Positions 21,908 through 33,967 of a stretch of 64,000 nucleotides of DNA are shown in pieces (the first letter of the stretch is position 1; each line of letters starts with the position of its first letter). The notes under the pieces are model-generated. The model saw only the letters and a list, made by a program, of their open reading frames with translations. It did no database searches and was not told where the DNA came from. The position numbers were made by a program, and so were the translations under genes. The DNA is from Takashimella koratensis (taxonomy: Eukaryota > Basidiomycota > Tremellomycetes > Trichosporonales > Tetragoniomycetaceae), in assembly GCA_003116875.1 (NCBI GenBank), contig BCKT01000002.1, positions 310,001-374,000 of the forward strand, written 5' to 3'.

Positions 21908-22300
21908 CCTCCCTCCCTTCCCTCGTTCCTTACACCCTCACTTGATTCCTATCATCGTCGCCATCTCTTCCACTTTTCACGATAGACACAACCTCTCCGC
22001 TCATCATCATCGCATCAACCCGGTTAGAATTAAACAGAGATGTGTACATGCAAAGCATTGAATCGGTTTGTCGAGATCTTCTGTGAGGACAAATTAATCT
22101 ATAACCGAGACGAGAAGAAACAGTGAAATGAACAGTGTTATCGAGCGTGACAGTATCAAATCTCAAAGTCAGACATAGATGTGGAAGATGGAGTAGACAA
22201 AGGAGACAAAGACGCCGACTGACTTTCAACTCTTAACACCCAATCCACATGATCCACCACATTCTTGTCCCTTCCCCAACCTCCCTTGCCCCGTTCCTGC
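21908..22300. other. Convergent intergenic region
   Basis: 3' flanks of uS13m and the CBS/PB1 gene. AT-richer around 22010-22140. Nothing else recognised. Confidence 0.4.
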
Positions 22301-24954
22301 TCACTTCCCACGGGAGGCGAAGAAGACACCGAGGATAACAACACCAAGGAACCCAATCGCTGCAGGGAGTACCAAATCCTTTGGAATCCCCGCCACCAGC
22401 TCTGGTACACTGGTACCCGCCGCTGCACTTGGGCCTTGGCTATGAATTGCCCCCTTTGCTCCAAAAGTCGGTTCATGTGCCGGGTCTGCCTCTTTGTCCT
22501 CCAACTTATCCTCGACCTCGTCAATCCCCGCAACCTCCCTCTCGCTCGCACGGAGGTTCTCAACCGCCTTATCCCCTCCCAAGGACCTAGCCGCGTCTTC
22601 CCATACTTTCCCTCCACTCAGGAAGAGCACAACCCGGTCGGTCTTCTGACCACGCGCGATCCGGACAGCGTCGGAAACGTCACCGTCCGCGGTGATAGTC
22701 ACCATATCGCCGTCGTCGTCGGTGTAGCTGAGAGTGAACGCGGCGGGATCAGGCAAGGCCATGGCAGTCGCTGCGTCGGCGCCTTCCTCGGCAATGAAGA
22801 AAGGGTCCGTGAGGAGTTTACCATGAACAATGTCACGGAGGAGCTCGTAGCTGTCGTGTCGAGCTTGGAAACGGTGAGTCCGGCCGGAGGGCGTGCGGAA
22901 CTTGAAGATGTAAGTCCCGTCGTCGACCGGCAAAGGAGCAGGTGCGACCGAGGAAGCAGCGCCGGTTCCTCGTCCACCGACTTCAGACATGTTTTCATTG
23001 ACGACGGAAGCAGAATCGTTGGGCATCACTTCCGACATTGGCGAAGTGACGCTCGAGAGGCCCCGGTTGTGCGTAGGCGGGCGAGAGGGAGTGTCCGGTC
23101 GCTCGCTGTGGGAAACGACAGACGCAGTGTCGTCGTCACCTCCGGCGTGGTTGAGCGTGTCGAAGAACTTGCCCCACATGGGTCCGCTCTCGTTGCTTCG
23201 GTCCTCGTTCATCGACTCGATCTGAAGGGGTCAGCACTGTAACCTGGATCTGGTAATCTGGCGTTGGTTCTCCTCTCCCTTTGGTCGAGATGTCGACAAC
23301 TCACCTGCTCGAGGGTGGCGTAGGTAAGCTTGAGCACGTCGACGATACCAAGCAGCTTGCCGTCGTTCTCAACAACCGGCAAGTTGAGGTAGTGTCCGTC
23401 TGGCAAATGTATCAGCGACCATCATCTCACCCCATATTCCTCCACCTCTACTCACTGTGCATCTTCTTCAGCGCGTCCTGGACGATCATCGTCGGCGGCG
23501 CCGTGTCCGGGTGAGGAGTCATGACCCTAACAACGCTACACCTTGACGCATCCAGGCCTGCGGCAATAACACGAAGGACGATATCCTTGGAGGTAAAGAT
23601 ACCCGCAATCTTAGGAACCGCGTTACCCGAGCTCATCCCGCTGAGAGCGCTGGTCCCCGCGTTGGCCTCCATGACGCAGACCGCGGTCGTTCGGCGCTCT
23701 TTCATGAGTCGCGCGGCTTCTTTGACGCTCGTTCGCGGGCTGACAGTGGGCGGGGGCAGTCGAGTGTCGAGTACCGAGGTGAGGTCGGGCTGGGCCATAC
23801 GCTCCCGCAAGGCGTCGGCGTACGCCATCATCGCAGCCGTCTGGGGGTCACCAGCGAGACCAGGGCCAAGCGCGTTCTGCACGCCCGCAAGAGCGGCAGA
23901 GAGCTGGAGGGTGGCTGAAGAGCTGCGCTCCACTTTGGCAAGCGCGTCGTGGAAGACTTTGGTAATGTCCAGGAGACCAACGACGTCGCCGTCTTCGTTG
24001 CACACGGGCTAGATGGGAAGCATAAGCCAAGCACCCAACAAAAGGAGAAGCGGAGGGATGAGAGACACTACTTACAAGATGTCGGAAGTGGCGGCTAACC
24101 ATGAGCTGGAGAGCCTCTGTCGCGCTGGTGGTGTCGCGTGTAACCATGGGGTTCTTGGTCATGATCTGGGCGACGGTAGTAGTGCGTGGGTCGAGCCCAT
24201 CGGCGGTCACACGGAACGCAAGGTCCTTTGCGGTGAAAATCCCGCTAAGACCCTCGTCGTCGTCGACAACCAAGACACAGTCGGTGCGCTTGGCAGCACA
24301 GAGTTGACTGGCATCGGCGACGCTCATGCCCTCGGGCACGGTGAGTGCCGGACTGGGTCGAAGACCAGCGACAGTGCCCTTGATCGCTTTCTTGTTGGAC
24401 GATCGCTTCTCCCTGCTCTGCTGGGTCGACGAGGGCTGCGGTCCCGAACCAGGTCGTTTCCTCGACAATTCGCTCTCAATCTTCTTGCGCAGCGACTGAA
24501 GTTTGGAGGAGAATGAGCGTGAAGTAGACCGGGTGAGTGAGCCGGGAGCGACAGAGGTGCGGGAGACAGAGGAGTGATACCGCGGTCGTGAAGGGTCGTC
24601 GTCGAGTGGAGTCGCGGGTTCGTCAGGTGTCGGTTTGGCCATGGGTGTAGATGCGGACACGGGGAAAGTGACGGATTTCGACGCGCGAGGGGTTTGGGTA
24701 GACGAGTTGGAGCGAGAAGAGGTCGGTTTGGTGGGTGTAGGTCCGGCGAGGTGAGGCAGTTCAGAAGGGGTAGGGTTGGGCGAAATCGAGTGTATCGAAG
24801 CCGGCGGTGTGTCGAGTGGTTTTTGCGTCGACATGGGTTTGGGAGGAGGGACAAAGTATTCGGATTTCGAGTGGGACAAGGGTGGGTTGGGAGTATGGGA
24901 AGGGGTGAGAAGGTTTCTACTGTCAGAAGATGTAGACGATGTTGGACGAGACAT
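22301..24954 (-). CDS. CBS-domain and PB1-domain protein with C-terminal membrane anchor
   Basis: Start ATG at 24954 (MSRPTSSTSSDSRN). The first 200 residues are Ser/Pro/Thr-rich. Then come four CBS motifs in two pairs: VADASQLCAAKRTDCVLVVD with GIFTAKDLAFRV, GDVVGLLDITKVFHDAL, VKEAARLMKERRTTAVCV with GIFTSKDIVLRV, and GKLLGIVDVLKLTYATL. A PB1-like domain follows (YIFKFRTPSGRTHRF, LSYTDDDGDMVTITADGDV). The last residues form a hydrophobic helix (LPAAIGFLGVVILGVFFA) followed by a few polar ones, so it is probably tail-anchored. Introns near 24009-24075, 23402-23457 and 23224-23304. CBS pairs bind adenosyl ligands and PB1 mediates hetero-oligomers (family knowledge). The architecture resembles fission-yeast Mug70-type proteins; specific role unknown. 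Confidence 0.88.
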
Positions 24955-25682
24955 GGTAGGTGAACGTGATGGGCAAAAGCGGGGGATGAACGTGGGCGCG
25001 GGCGCGGGCGCGGGCGGGGACGGAAAGGAGAGTGGGGTAAACAAGGGAAGGGAGGGTGATGGCGGGCCGAGCGGTCCCGATGGGCGTGAGTGTAGGTAGG
25101 TGTGTGGATCAAGACGGGTGCGGTGAAGCAGTACCGAGTGCGCGTGAAGGGTGCAGGTATGGTTGGTGGAGAGAGGGATGAGGATGAGGAGGAAGGGAGA
25201 TATGGTCGCTTGGGTGGATGTAAAGCAGTAACAAGCCACCTTGGAGTGGACCCCTGAGAGCAACCAAGCTAGACGCGACCCGAGCACCAAACAACAACAA
25301 ACAAAACATGCCACCCAAATTTAGGGACCTAGGCGCATGCACGCCCATCTGATCCCGTCCTCCTTGGACCTAATCCGATCCGTGCACCGACAAACAAGCA
25401 CGGGCAGCACGGCTAGACTCGTAGAGGACAGTATGCACCTGGGATGGCGTATGCAGGATCCCATACATGCAGCGGAGATAGCTGGGACTGCTGGCAAGCA
25501 TGCACTGTGTACTCGTCTGCAATGGTGCAGGTCGAGCGACACTGCACATCATAACTGCAGCAATGCAGCGAGTCGATGTCGAATCAACCAGAGCAAGAGC
25601 TCAAGCTCGCAGGGTTGACCCATTCAACCCCAAACAGCGGCTCAGGTATCCCACCCTAGACGTGCAAACAAGACGGATACCT
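24955..25682. other. Intergenic, with GC-rich repeat and ATGCA cluster
   Basis: Near the CBS/PB1 start is a short GGCGCG repeat (about 24994-25016). From 25337 to 25567 the motif ATGCA occurs six times on the plus strand. The rest is unremarkable. Confidence 0.55.
25337..25567 (+). promoter_or_regulatory. Cluster of six ATGCA motifs
   Basis: ATGCA at 25337, 25433, 25451, 25467, 25500 and 25563, two of them within GCATGCA palindromes. Far denser than chance in 230 bp. Could be a binding-site cluster; target gene unknown. Confidence 0.4.
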
Positions 25683-25927
25683 CTAAACTCCTAGCTGTCT
25701 CTCAACCTCGAGGAACCCAAGCCAGAGAACGGGCGTAGCAAACACGAAACCCATCAACACGACGACCACCGTCCAAGGCCAGTACCAGAACCATGACTCA
25801 CCTCATCCCTTTTGCTCTGCTTCTTGCGCGTGTCCGCGGCAGGGCTGCCAAAGTTCATACTGGGCGACTCGGGGATCGTGGGCGAGTTGTGCGCGCTGTG
25901 AGAAGGGACGGGGATGCGCGATGACAT
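25683..25927 (-). CDS. Possible small single-pass membrane protein, frame unresolved
   Basis: From an ATG at 25927 the minus strand reads MSSRIPVPSHSAHNS and ends a basic stretch TRKKQSKRDE at 25802, directly before a perfect GTGAGT. In a different frame the next codons read SWFWYWPWTVVVVLMG and continue FVFATPVLWLGFLE to a stop at 25683, a convincing membrane helix flanked by Trp. Joining the two needs a -1 shift or an unusual splice. Possibilities are a tail-anchored small ER protein with a sequencing indel, alternative splicing, or chance. Not recognised. Confidence 0.33.
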
Positions 25928-26482
25928 GCGGCGGGAGGTGGACGCAGCGGGATGTAGTAGACTGGAGTGGGTGGGGGTGAGGTGAGGTAGTTGTTTGGGG
26001 CAGGTGAAGCGAGGAAATGGGAGATGAAGAGGTAGGACGGCGGTGGCCAATTGTCAAGAGGCAAGTAGTCGGGGTTTATGATGTGTAGGAATTGGAAGTG
26101 GAATGGTCGATCGGTGGCCAGGGACACGGGAACGCTGACGAAGAGACGAGAGCCGGAGAGTCGGGTCTGCCTGTAGTCCGAGGTCTGAGGTCAAAGGTCT
26201 GAGGCCGAGGCTGGGGTGGGGTCTGTTGGGGATGGTTGGGTCGAAGTCGGCAGTGGACAGGGGAGGGGAGAGGGGAGAGGGAGCACGGTGATATGGCCCA
26301 TCGGAAAGTAGACGCGCAACGGGGCCGAGCCGATGGTACGTGATGACCATGACGTGGCATTATTACTCCGGCTGGGGGTAATCTCATCTCCTAGAGAGTG
26401 ATAAGGTTTCATGTCTCTGGATCAAGTGGTGCTTTGCTGTCTTTGCTGTCTTCAACAAACCCACCCACTCGTATCCCAACTA
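25928..26482. other. Intergenic upstream of PFD4
   Basis: Contains an imperfect direct repeat AGGTCTGAGG (26180-26206) and otherwise no feature. The open minus-strand frames here are low complexity. Confidence 0.4.
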
Positions 26483-27368
26483 TGAGCTTGGTGAGTCTAT
26501 ACCCAGCGTACCCAACACGGCGGACTCGTCGAGTCTAGTTATTGAAGTGCTCCAAGTACCGCTAGGCGTCCACTGACCCGTTACCAGCTTCCACCCGAGG
26601 AAGAAGGCGACGGTATCGAAGTCGCATGGGGTGAGTGACAGCTCCTGATCCCTTCTTCCCACCCTTCTTGTCCCTCCCCTGCTGGCTATACAGAGCTGAT
26701 CCGTTCTACGTCAACTCGATAGAGGACCAGCAGAGGATTAACACCTTCTCAAAGCTCAACAACCGGTTAGCAGATATCAGAGACCAGCTCGAGGTTAAAA
26801 AGGCAAGTCGGCCTAGTCTTGGAAAACTCCTGCTTCATTCAGAGCTTGTACCAACCTCGCAGGGCATCGATATCACGGTCTGAGTCATGCTGACACTGCA
26901 ATATATATCGCCTGTATTTTTTTTTTCCTTCGGATATTCGCATGACCCAACAGAACGATCGAGAAGCACTCAACGACTTCTCGGGCCAATTGGACGAACT
27001 CGAACTTGAAGACACTCCTCAACCCGTTCTTTACAAACTCGGGGAAGCTTTCTTCTCCCTCTCGATCCCTGCTGCGCGGCGGCAACTCGATAGCGACCTC
27101 GGGCGTGTGGACAAGGAGATTGAGAACCTCGAGGGGAAAGTCGACGAGTGCGAGTCGGGTATGAAAGAGTTGAAAATCCAACTGTAAGTAAAGGGTTCAT
27201 CAATGCATGCTTCGCTATCGGATCTTGATTGCTTCCTGTTTGCCTGCAGAAGAGGGGAGGGTGTTCAGTGACGAGGATGGTCGTAGCTTAGACTGATACC
27301 GTTTCTTGTCGCAACACAGTTACGCCAAGTTTGGCAAGCAGATCAACCTCGAGACCGGCCCGGATTGA
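26483..27368 (+). CDS. GIM3: Prefoldin subunit 4
   Basis: Subunit of the prefoldin chaperone that hands actin and tubulin to the CCT chaperonin. Exons 26483-26491, 26588-26630, 26723-26802, 26954-27183 and 27320-27368 give 136 aa. The first exon encodes only MSL. Key sequence: VAW then EDQQRINTFSKLNNR, a long coiled coil, the beta hairpin region PVLYKLGEAFFSL, a second coiled coil, and the typical C-terminus LYAKFGKQINLE. The intron after 26802 has a GC donor (GCAAGT). It may alternatively be split by a 15-nt exon at about 26864-26878, which would add GIDIT in frame. Confidence 0.92.
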
Positions 27369-27515
27369 GCGGATGTCGTGTCGCGAGCAAGACTGGTCCG
27401 ACGCATAGTTACTACATTTTGTACATTATAAACGCTACAACGCATGCTACCTCGCATCGATCTCAGTCTCCTCTCATTCCCCCGGTTACCCGCCCAATCA
27501 TCCCCACTCGCCATC

Positions 27516-28629
27516 CTATCTTGGACCGTCCGCGCCGTCCACACTTCTGACCTCTTCCTCCTCATCCACTTCGTTACCCATCTTGTCGCGCTTTTTCACC
27601 TTTTTCTTCCTATTCAACTTTCGTCTTCGCTCTTTCTCCCATCTCAATTCCTGCTTTGACCACGTTCTCGCTAACTCTGCCAGTTCCTCCTTCCTCGACC
27701 TCTTCACCTTCTCCTTCTCCTGCCCTATTTCGCCTCTCTGGACTTTGGTCTCCCCCGCGGTTGTCTGGCTTTGACTTCCAGTCCCACTTGCATTAGAAGA
27801 AGGCGGGAGCTCACCTTTGGCGCGCATAAGATCGAGCCTCTCTTTCAAGATTTGTCGCGCGATGAGCCGGTTCGTCTCCCTCGATCGTGTTGGTTGAGAC
27901 TGGACACGGATGCCGGTTGGGATATGTATCAAGCTGACGGACGAGTTGGTCTTGTTGATCGCCTGTCCACCAGGTCCCCTCCCTGTGAGGTATAAAGTAT
28001 CCGGCATGTTAGCGATGAAGAGAGGATAGCATCACCGGTCCTCAAGGGGACGCCCCAACTCACCTTTGACAAACTTCTCGTCAAGTTCCGACTCGTCAAG
28101 ATCAGGAACTCGATGTCGAGAGAGTAACCGATTCAGCTGCTTGATCGATGACGGAGGTCGAGGGCGGGTATCTCTATGCTCAGACTGGACTGTATAAGGA
28201 CGCTAAGAAAGAGCAGCTATATTAATATTCGGATGACTCTGTCTTTAGATTTTGGAGAACAGGTCTGTGACTTACTTTGGGTTCAACGTGAGAGACAAAG
28301 ACGCCTTGTTGGATCTCGTCACCTTCTGATACCACATCGCTCATCTTTGCCTCATCCATCTCCAGCCCACACTCCCCCTCGTCCAGGAAATCGAACCCGC
28401 CTTCTTCCTTAAGCTCGCCTTGTCCCACTTCCCTCCCTCCACCAGCTGGTTTGGCCGACGACGCCGAGGACGAAGAAGCTCTGTAAACCCAGTGACTGCA
28501 CCCCGTCCATAGTGGGTCGGCCACGTGATTCCCGCGATGAGTGACTATCTTCGACGCCTTTTGTGTCCTGTTGACCGCGACGAGAACGCGGGATGCGACT
28601 GGGAAGCCAGCTACGACTGCTCTGTGCAT
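27516..28629 (-). CDS. Mitochondrial release-factor-like protein with GGQ motif (MTRFR/Rso55 type)
   Basis: Start ATG 28629 gives a mitochondrial-type N-terminus (MHRAVVAGFPVASRVLVAVN). An acidic linker is followed, after two introns (about 28204-28275 and 27981-28064), by RLLSRHRVPDLDE and the catalytic loop GRGPGGQAINKTNSSV, then HIPTGIRV and SRETNRLIARQIL, i.e. the RF-1 peptidyl-tRNA hydrolysis domain. No codon-recognition domain is present, so it fits the ribosome-rescue class (C12orf65/MTRFR; yeast Rso55) rather than mtRF1. The long Lys/Arg-rich C-terminal tail suits rRNA binding. It is divergent from eIF3l, with starts 253 bp apart. Confidence 0.87.
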
Positions 28630-28882
28630 GGCGAGGGGCGAGGGGATGGTGCTGTTGACAAGAGATGAGGATGGTCTACCTCCACTTGGAGTGAGCAAGC
28701 AAGTGCCACACTCGGTATCAGCGCCGGAAATTTCTCGCTCTGACTGCACGTGAGTGGATCCTAGCCACATGGCAGAGTGCCACACTCGTCTATTGTACGC
28801 GGTCACTCTAATTTCTGTTGTACACTTTTTTGTTCTCTTCTACTCTACTCACCTCTTCACCTACCTCATCCCATCCATCACC
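28630..28882. promoter_or_regulatory. Divergent promoter, mitochondrial RF-like / eIF3l
   Basis: 253 bp with one CACGTG E-box at about 28746 and a CT-rich leader before the eIF3l ATG. Both genes act in translation. Confidence 0.5.
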
Positions 28883-31580
28883 ATGGCCGACCCTACCGCT
28901 TTCTACGAGCCCGAGGAAGAGCTCCTCTCCTCTCTCGCCGTGCCCCAGTACTCCGCCGACCAGGGGTACGACGACTCCAGCTACCGAATGCAAGAGCTCG
29001 AGGAGCACGCGCAGTACGCTCAACAACTCGCCGCTGCTGCAGAGGAACAAGAACTCGAGCAGGCTCAGGCACTTGAGATGGTTCCAGAAGACGTCAAGAG
29101 GTTCTTGGTGCTCTTCCATCAGGCAATCTTGGAGAATGACCTCCCGGCAATCACCAACATGTATGAGAGCGGGTGGAACAAGTTGACTCAGGTGAGCAAA
29201 GGTTCAAGGAGGCCAATGTTGGATTGGAGGAAGAAGTAGAAATTAAGACAGGATCAGAGAAGGGGAAATGTCGAATGAGAGTAAGAGAGATATAGGACGT
29301 ATGCTTGAAGTGGTGGGAGAGTAAATGAGGGAACGTAGAGGGAGGCAAGAGGGAGCGATATGTCGCGCATGACGCGAATGTTGAGAATCAGCAAAAGATT
29401 CTTGCTAACCCCTTCAGGCGCACTACCAGCAGGCTGAGTGGCCAGAGGCCGAGCTTATCGCGCCCCTTGTCCAGAACGGTACGTCCACCTCTTCCAGGGC
29501 CATATCTGCTATTGAAAGTGTACTCTGACCAGCAGCTGACTCTCCACAGACCAGGTCTTCCTCACCCTTTACCGCGAGGTACGCTAGACCTCAAATCAAG
29601 TCGACATTTTCCTCAGACGCTGACATCCCCTTTACAGCTCTACTTCCGACACGTCTACGCTCGTCTCCAACCTACCATTGACGACCGATTCCAGTCTTAC
29701 GAGAACATCTGCGAACTCTTCAACTACCTCCTAAACTCTGAGGGTCCGGTCCCTCTCGACCTCCCTATCCAGTGGCTATGGGACATGCTCGACGAGTTTG
29801 TCTACCAATTCCAATCGTTTGCTCAGTGGCGCGCCAACCCAAACAACAAGTCGGAGGACGAACTTGATATGCTCGCCGAGGCGTCCCAGATCTGGTCGTG
29901 TTACTCGGTCCTTAACGTCTTGTACTCGCTTGTCCAAAAGTCGCAGATCAACGAGCAGCTCAAGGCGGAGAAGGCCGGCAAGTCGGCAGAGGAAGTCGCG
30001 TGAGTGTCAGCCTTTGTCTTTTAGTAGTCCGAATAGGGCTGTAAATGGCAGTATGATGGTTGACTGACAATGCGCCTTGTAGTGAAATCGCAGGTGACTA
30101 CGGATCCAAGCCGCTTTACCGAAACCTCGGTTACTTCTCTCTCATCTGCTTGCTCCGAGTACACACTCTTCTCGGTGACCAGACCCGTAAGTGGCCTTGA
30201 TCACGCCTCCTGTCCTCGACCCCTTCTGCTGGCCCATGCTGACATCTGTGCGCTCAGTTGCCCTCCAAACAATGGAAAACGTCGAACTCGGCAACGGCTC
30301 TTTCGTCACCCGCATCACCGCGTGCCACGTCACCACCTACTACCATGTTGGTTGCGCCTACATGGCTCTCGGTCGTTGGCCCGATGCGATCAAGACGTTC
30401 ATCTCGGTCCTCGTCTTCTTTGTTCGCATGAAGCAGTACCACACTCGTAGCTACCAATACGGTTCGGTAAGTCTAGCTCTTCATCTCCCCCTCTACCAAG
30501 TTTCGGAAGTGTGACCAGCTGTTGACAAGCCTCTCATAGATCACCAAGACGTGCGAGAGGATGTACCAACTCTTGGCAATCTGCCAGACATTGTCGCCGG
30601 GACCTACCGACGACAGCATCATGTCGATCGTCAAGGAGCACTACGGTGACCAGCTGACGACGATGCAACGAGGCGGGTGAGTGGGATTGACAGGCTATGA
30701 GAATTCCTCCCTTTTCCCATTCACATCGGTCGATGCGAGGTCATGTTTGCTTTCCGAGCTTTCGGCTAACCCAACATAGCGACGAGGCTCTCGAAGTCTT
30801 CAAGGACTTTTTCCTCCAGGCCAGCCCCAAATACCTCTCCGTCAACCCGCCCCCATACGAGAACGAGGCCGCCTTGGCCGAATACATTGCCAACCCTCCA
30901 CCTGACGCGGTCCAACGCCACCTCGAGCTCTTCCTCACTGACGTCGTTGCCATTCGCGGGGTTTCCAACGTTCGCAACCTCCTCAAACTATACACTTCGA
31001 TCGACGCAGCCAAGCTCGCAGGTTTCTTGCAGCCGGCATCGGCGGCGGTTGACGGAGAGGGCGAGGCTAGCGGGAGTGGGGAGAAGAAGTCGGCGGTCGA
31101 GGAAGAGGAAGGTGTATTACAGCAGCTCATGGTCCTCAAAGCGGCAAGCAGGACGTATGGGAACCGAGAGGGTTCGTTGCTTGACGGTGACCGGATCGTC
31201 ACCAACAACCTCGACTTTACTATCGAGGGGGTGAGTCGGGTTTTGATCTTGTCCAAGCTCTATTACTCATCAAGCCGTCTCGACTCTGCTTGAACCAACA
31301 CTGACAAATACCTCTTTTCACGCCTCAGACCATGGTCCACGTTGAGGAGACTACCTCGCACCGTCGCTACGCGGGCTACTTCATCCGTAACACCGAACAC
31401 GCCCAGCGGGTGTTCAACAGCATCCGGGCCGCACCCGTCCCGTCCCAGCGACCAAAGCAGCAGCAGCAGGGTCAGGGCCAAGCGGCGTCGGGTGGTGCGC
31501 AACATCACCAGGGCCAGCAGGAACGGAAACCCCAGGCTTGGGCGCCAAAATCTAGGCAGCCGAGGGTCGCTGCGGCCTAA
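28883..31580 (+). CDS. Translation initiation factor eIF3 subunit L
   Basis: ATG 28883 in the context CACCATGGCC. Conserved eIF3l sequence in order: [120 protein letters not shown], the PCI-like region [33 protein letters not shown] and [10 protein letters not shown]. The C-terminus ends in a Gln-rich tail. About seven introns. It stabilises the eIF3 complex on the 40S subunit. Identification is firm. Confidence 0.95.
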
Positions 31581-32159
31581 GTAGGTTGAGAGAGGAGAGG
31601 AATGAGTGGGGAAAAAATCGGCCACTAGGGCAGTTGATAGTGGTTGAAGTCCAGACCTGTTGGGGATGGACGAGTTACACTTGGGGGAGGGTGAGAGCAT
31701 CGCTGGGATTCGATTTTGTCTGCATATACAGTACAAGATGGTACATGGCACATGCATGATCGTGTGTCGCTGAACCTAACTTAGCTTTGAGATGCTTGCC
31801 AGTCCGGTCGCCGATCACCCTTCTTCGTACACCAATCGGCCTTTAATCCACGCAGTCGTGTGCGGTGGTCAGTGGACAGTCGTACTAGCCGCCAGGCTCC
31901 GGGGCCGGGCCCATTGGACGTCAAGCCCTCGCACAATTACGGGCGAAAGAAGGCGAAAGAATCCAACCGCGGTTTTAACCGAGCTCAAGGGGGTTTACTA
32001 AGCGCCGAGGCTTGTTTTCCTAGCCCATGACAGAAAGAATCGCTGACGAACTGGACATCTATCTCACTTTGCCTCTTCTCTATATCTTGCATATACTTGA
32101 ACCTGTGCATACCTACATACCCAGCTGCTTGCTTGCCTGCTAGATTACCTGTCAAAGCA
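31581..32159. other. Intergenic upstream of FAD oxidase
   Basis: 579 bp. Includes a GC-rich block (CCGGGGCCGGGCCCATTGG, about 31897-31915) carrying a reverse CCAAT box, 250 bp before the oxidase start. Nothing else seen. Confidence 0.45.
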
Positions 32160-33967
32160 ATGTCTAAACAGAACGCCGTCATCGTTGGAGCCGGTACGTC
32201 GGGTGACCCCCTTCAACTTCCTCTCCTCCTACTTCTCCCCAGTAGACATACATGTCCCATTCTCGGCCCGGTACGGATCAGTTCACTGACCGACACACGT
32301 CTCAGGTATCTTCGGCATGTCCACCGCGTTGTGGATGCTCCAGGATGGTGGATATAATGTCACTATTCTCGACAAGTGTGATGTCCTCCCTGCTCCCGAC
32401 GCGGCAAGTACCGGTGAGTCTGAGGCGATATGATAAGCGCCCAATTCGGTAAGGCATGCCTTTGGTGCCAAGGATGAATCGAGGCGAGAGTCTGTTTGTA
32501 CTCAAAGGAATAGGGAGGACTTGACTGACGGCTCTTGATGTTCTGCACCTTGACCAGATTTGAACAAGGTAACGATCTGTTGGCGAACCGGTGACGTGCC
32601 AAGTATCGCTGACTTTGCCCCAGATCATCCGTGCAGGAGACTATGCCGATTTGCACCTCGCCAAACTTTGCATCGACGCTGTTGAGCTCTGGCGCAAGCC
32701 CGAATGGGAGGGAACCTACCACGAGTAAGTCTCACGTCATAGTCTACCCCTAGTGTCCACCTACTCACTCCCCACATCTAGGTCAGGCGTGATCTGTCTA
32801 TCTAGTAAATCCGATGCCGCGGGCCACGACTTTGTCACCCGCGCATACCAGAACTGCACGACCCTTGACCTGGGAGCAACATTGACTCCCGATGCTCCGG
32901 CAATGAAGCGTCACTTCCCTTCGTCTGTGGAGACGGGCGCGTTCGGTGGTCGGGAGGGGTACCATAACCCTATCGGAGGGTGGGCTGAAGCTGGTCGCGC
33001 TGTCGACGTCGGTCTCAAACGCGTCGTGAAAGCGGGCGGGACCGTGCGTGCGAGTTCTGAGGTCGTTGACCTCAAGCGTGACGGGAAAAAAGTCACTGGC
33101 GTGGTACTGAAAAGCGGAGAAGTCGTCGATGCGGACGTAGTCGTCGTTGCCGCCGGAGCTTGGACGCCATCTTTGTTCGCTTCACCTAAAATCAATATCC
33201 GCCTTCCACCTATCGAAGCCACTGGTCAGAGTGTCGCGATGATCCAGCTCACTCCGGAGGAAGTAGAGAGGTATAGTAAAATCCCGGTGGTCTTCTGCTT
33301 GGATAACGGGTACTACGTGTTCCCCCCGAACCCAGATGGGATCATGAAGATGGCAGTTCACGCTGCGGGGTACACGTACACGGCGACTTCGGAGACAGGG
33401 ACATCGACACCACGGACCAAGTTGACGCCCGGGGCTGAGAGCGGGGCGATCCCGCGCGCGATGCTGGTCGCCCTCCGACAAGGGCTTGGAGAGGTGTACC
33501 CAGGTCTCGTTGACAAGGACTTTGTTGATACACGCATGTGCTGGTGAGTTACATCTTACAGCTGATTGGTACTTCCCTGGCTAAATCGAACAGGTACTGC
33601 GACACTGTCACTGGCGATTGGTTGATCGACTACCATCCGGACTTTGAGAACTTGGTTATCGCCACTGGAGGTTCAGGTAAGTTCATGCATCTAAGGTCGT
33701 CTATCTACTACAAATGTCCTCAGATACTGAAACCCCCAACCCTACTCATGATACTTCATCTCCCCATTTCCAGGCCATGCGTTCAAGTTTGCACCCATCA
33801 TCGGCCGTGAAATCCTCGATATCATCCAGCGCCGTCCTACAGAACTCGGTAAACGTCTTGCCTTCATTCCATCCGAGGCAGCCGGGGCCGACGTTCGCCT
33901 TGGAGTTCGTCAAGAGTTGGTGTTGGATGATCTGGTGACGCGAGAGGATCTGAAAGCTGTCAGTTAG
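32160..33967 (+). CDS. FAD-dependent amine oxidase (sarcosine/fructosyl-amino-acid oxidase family)
   Basis: Seven exons: 32160-32193, 32306-32413, 32558-32568, 32624-32724, 32782-33543, 33594-33676 and 33774-33967; 430 aa in frame. The third exon is only 11 nt. N-terminal dinucleotide-binding motif NAVIVGAGIFGMSTAL, broken by intron 1. Middle: FGGREGYHNPIGGWAEAGRA and VVVAAGAW. The Cys in RMCWYCDT is placed like the cysteinyl-FAD attachment site of this family. C-terminal NLVIATGGSGHAFKFAPIIG. Oxidises secondary amines such as sarcosine, pipecolate or Amadori amino acids, producing H2O2; exact substrate not readable. No clear PTS1 (ends AVS). A decayed copy of its 3' end lies at 37639-37876. 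Confidence 0.88.

Noticed and set aside
22265..23242. 325-codon plus-strand ORF
   Set aside because: Antisense to the PB1 and membrane-anchor exons of the CBS/PB1 gene; composition is that of a reverse shadow.
24324..25112. 262-codon minus-strand ORF
   Set aside because: Frame shadow of the Ser/Pro-rich N-terminal exon of the CBS/PB1 gene.
31792..32001. Small plus-strand ORF between eIF3l and the oxidase
   Set aside because: No motif, lies in promoter DNA.
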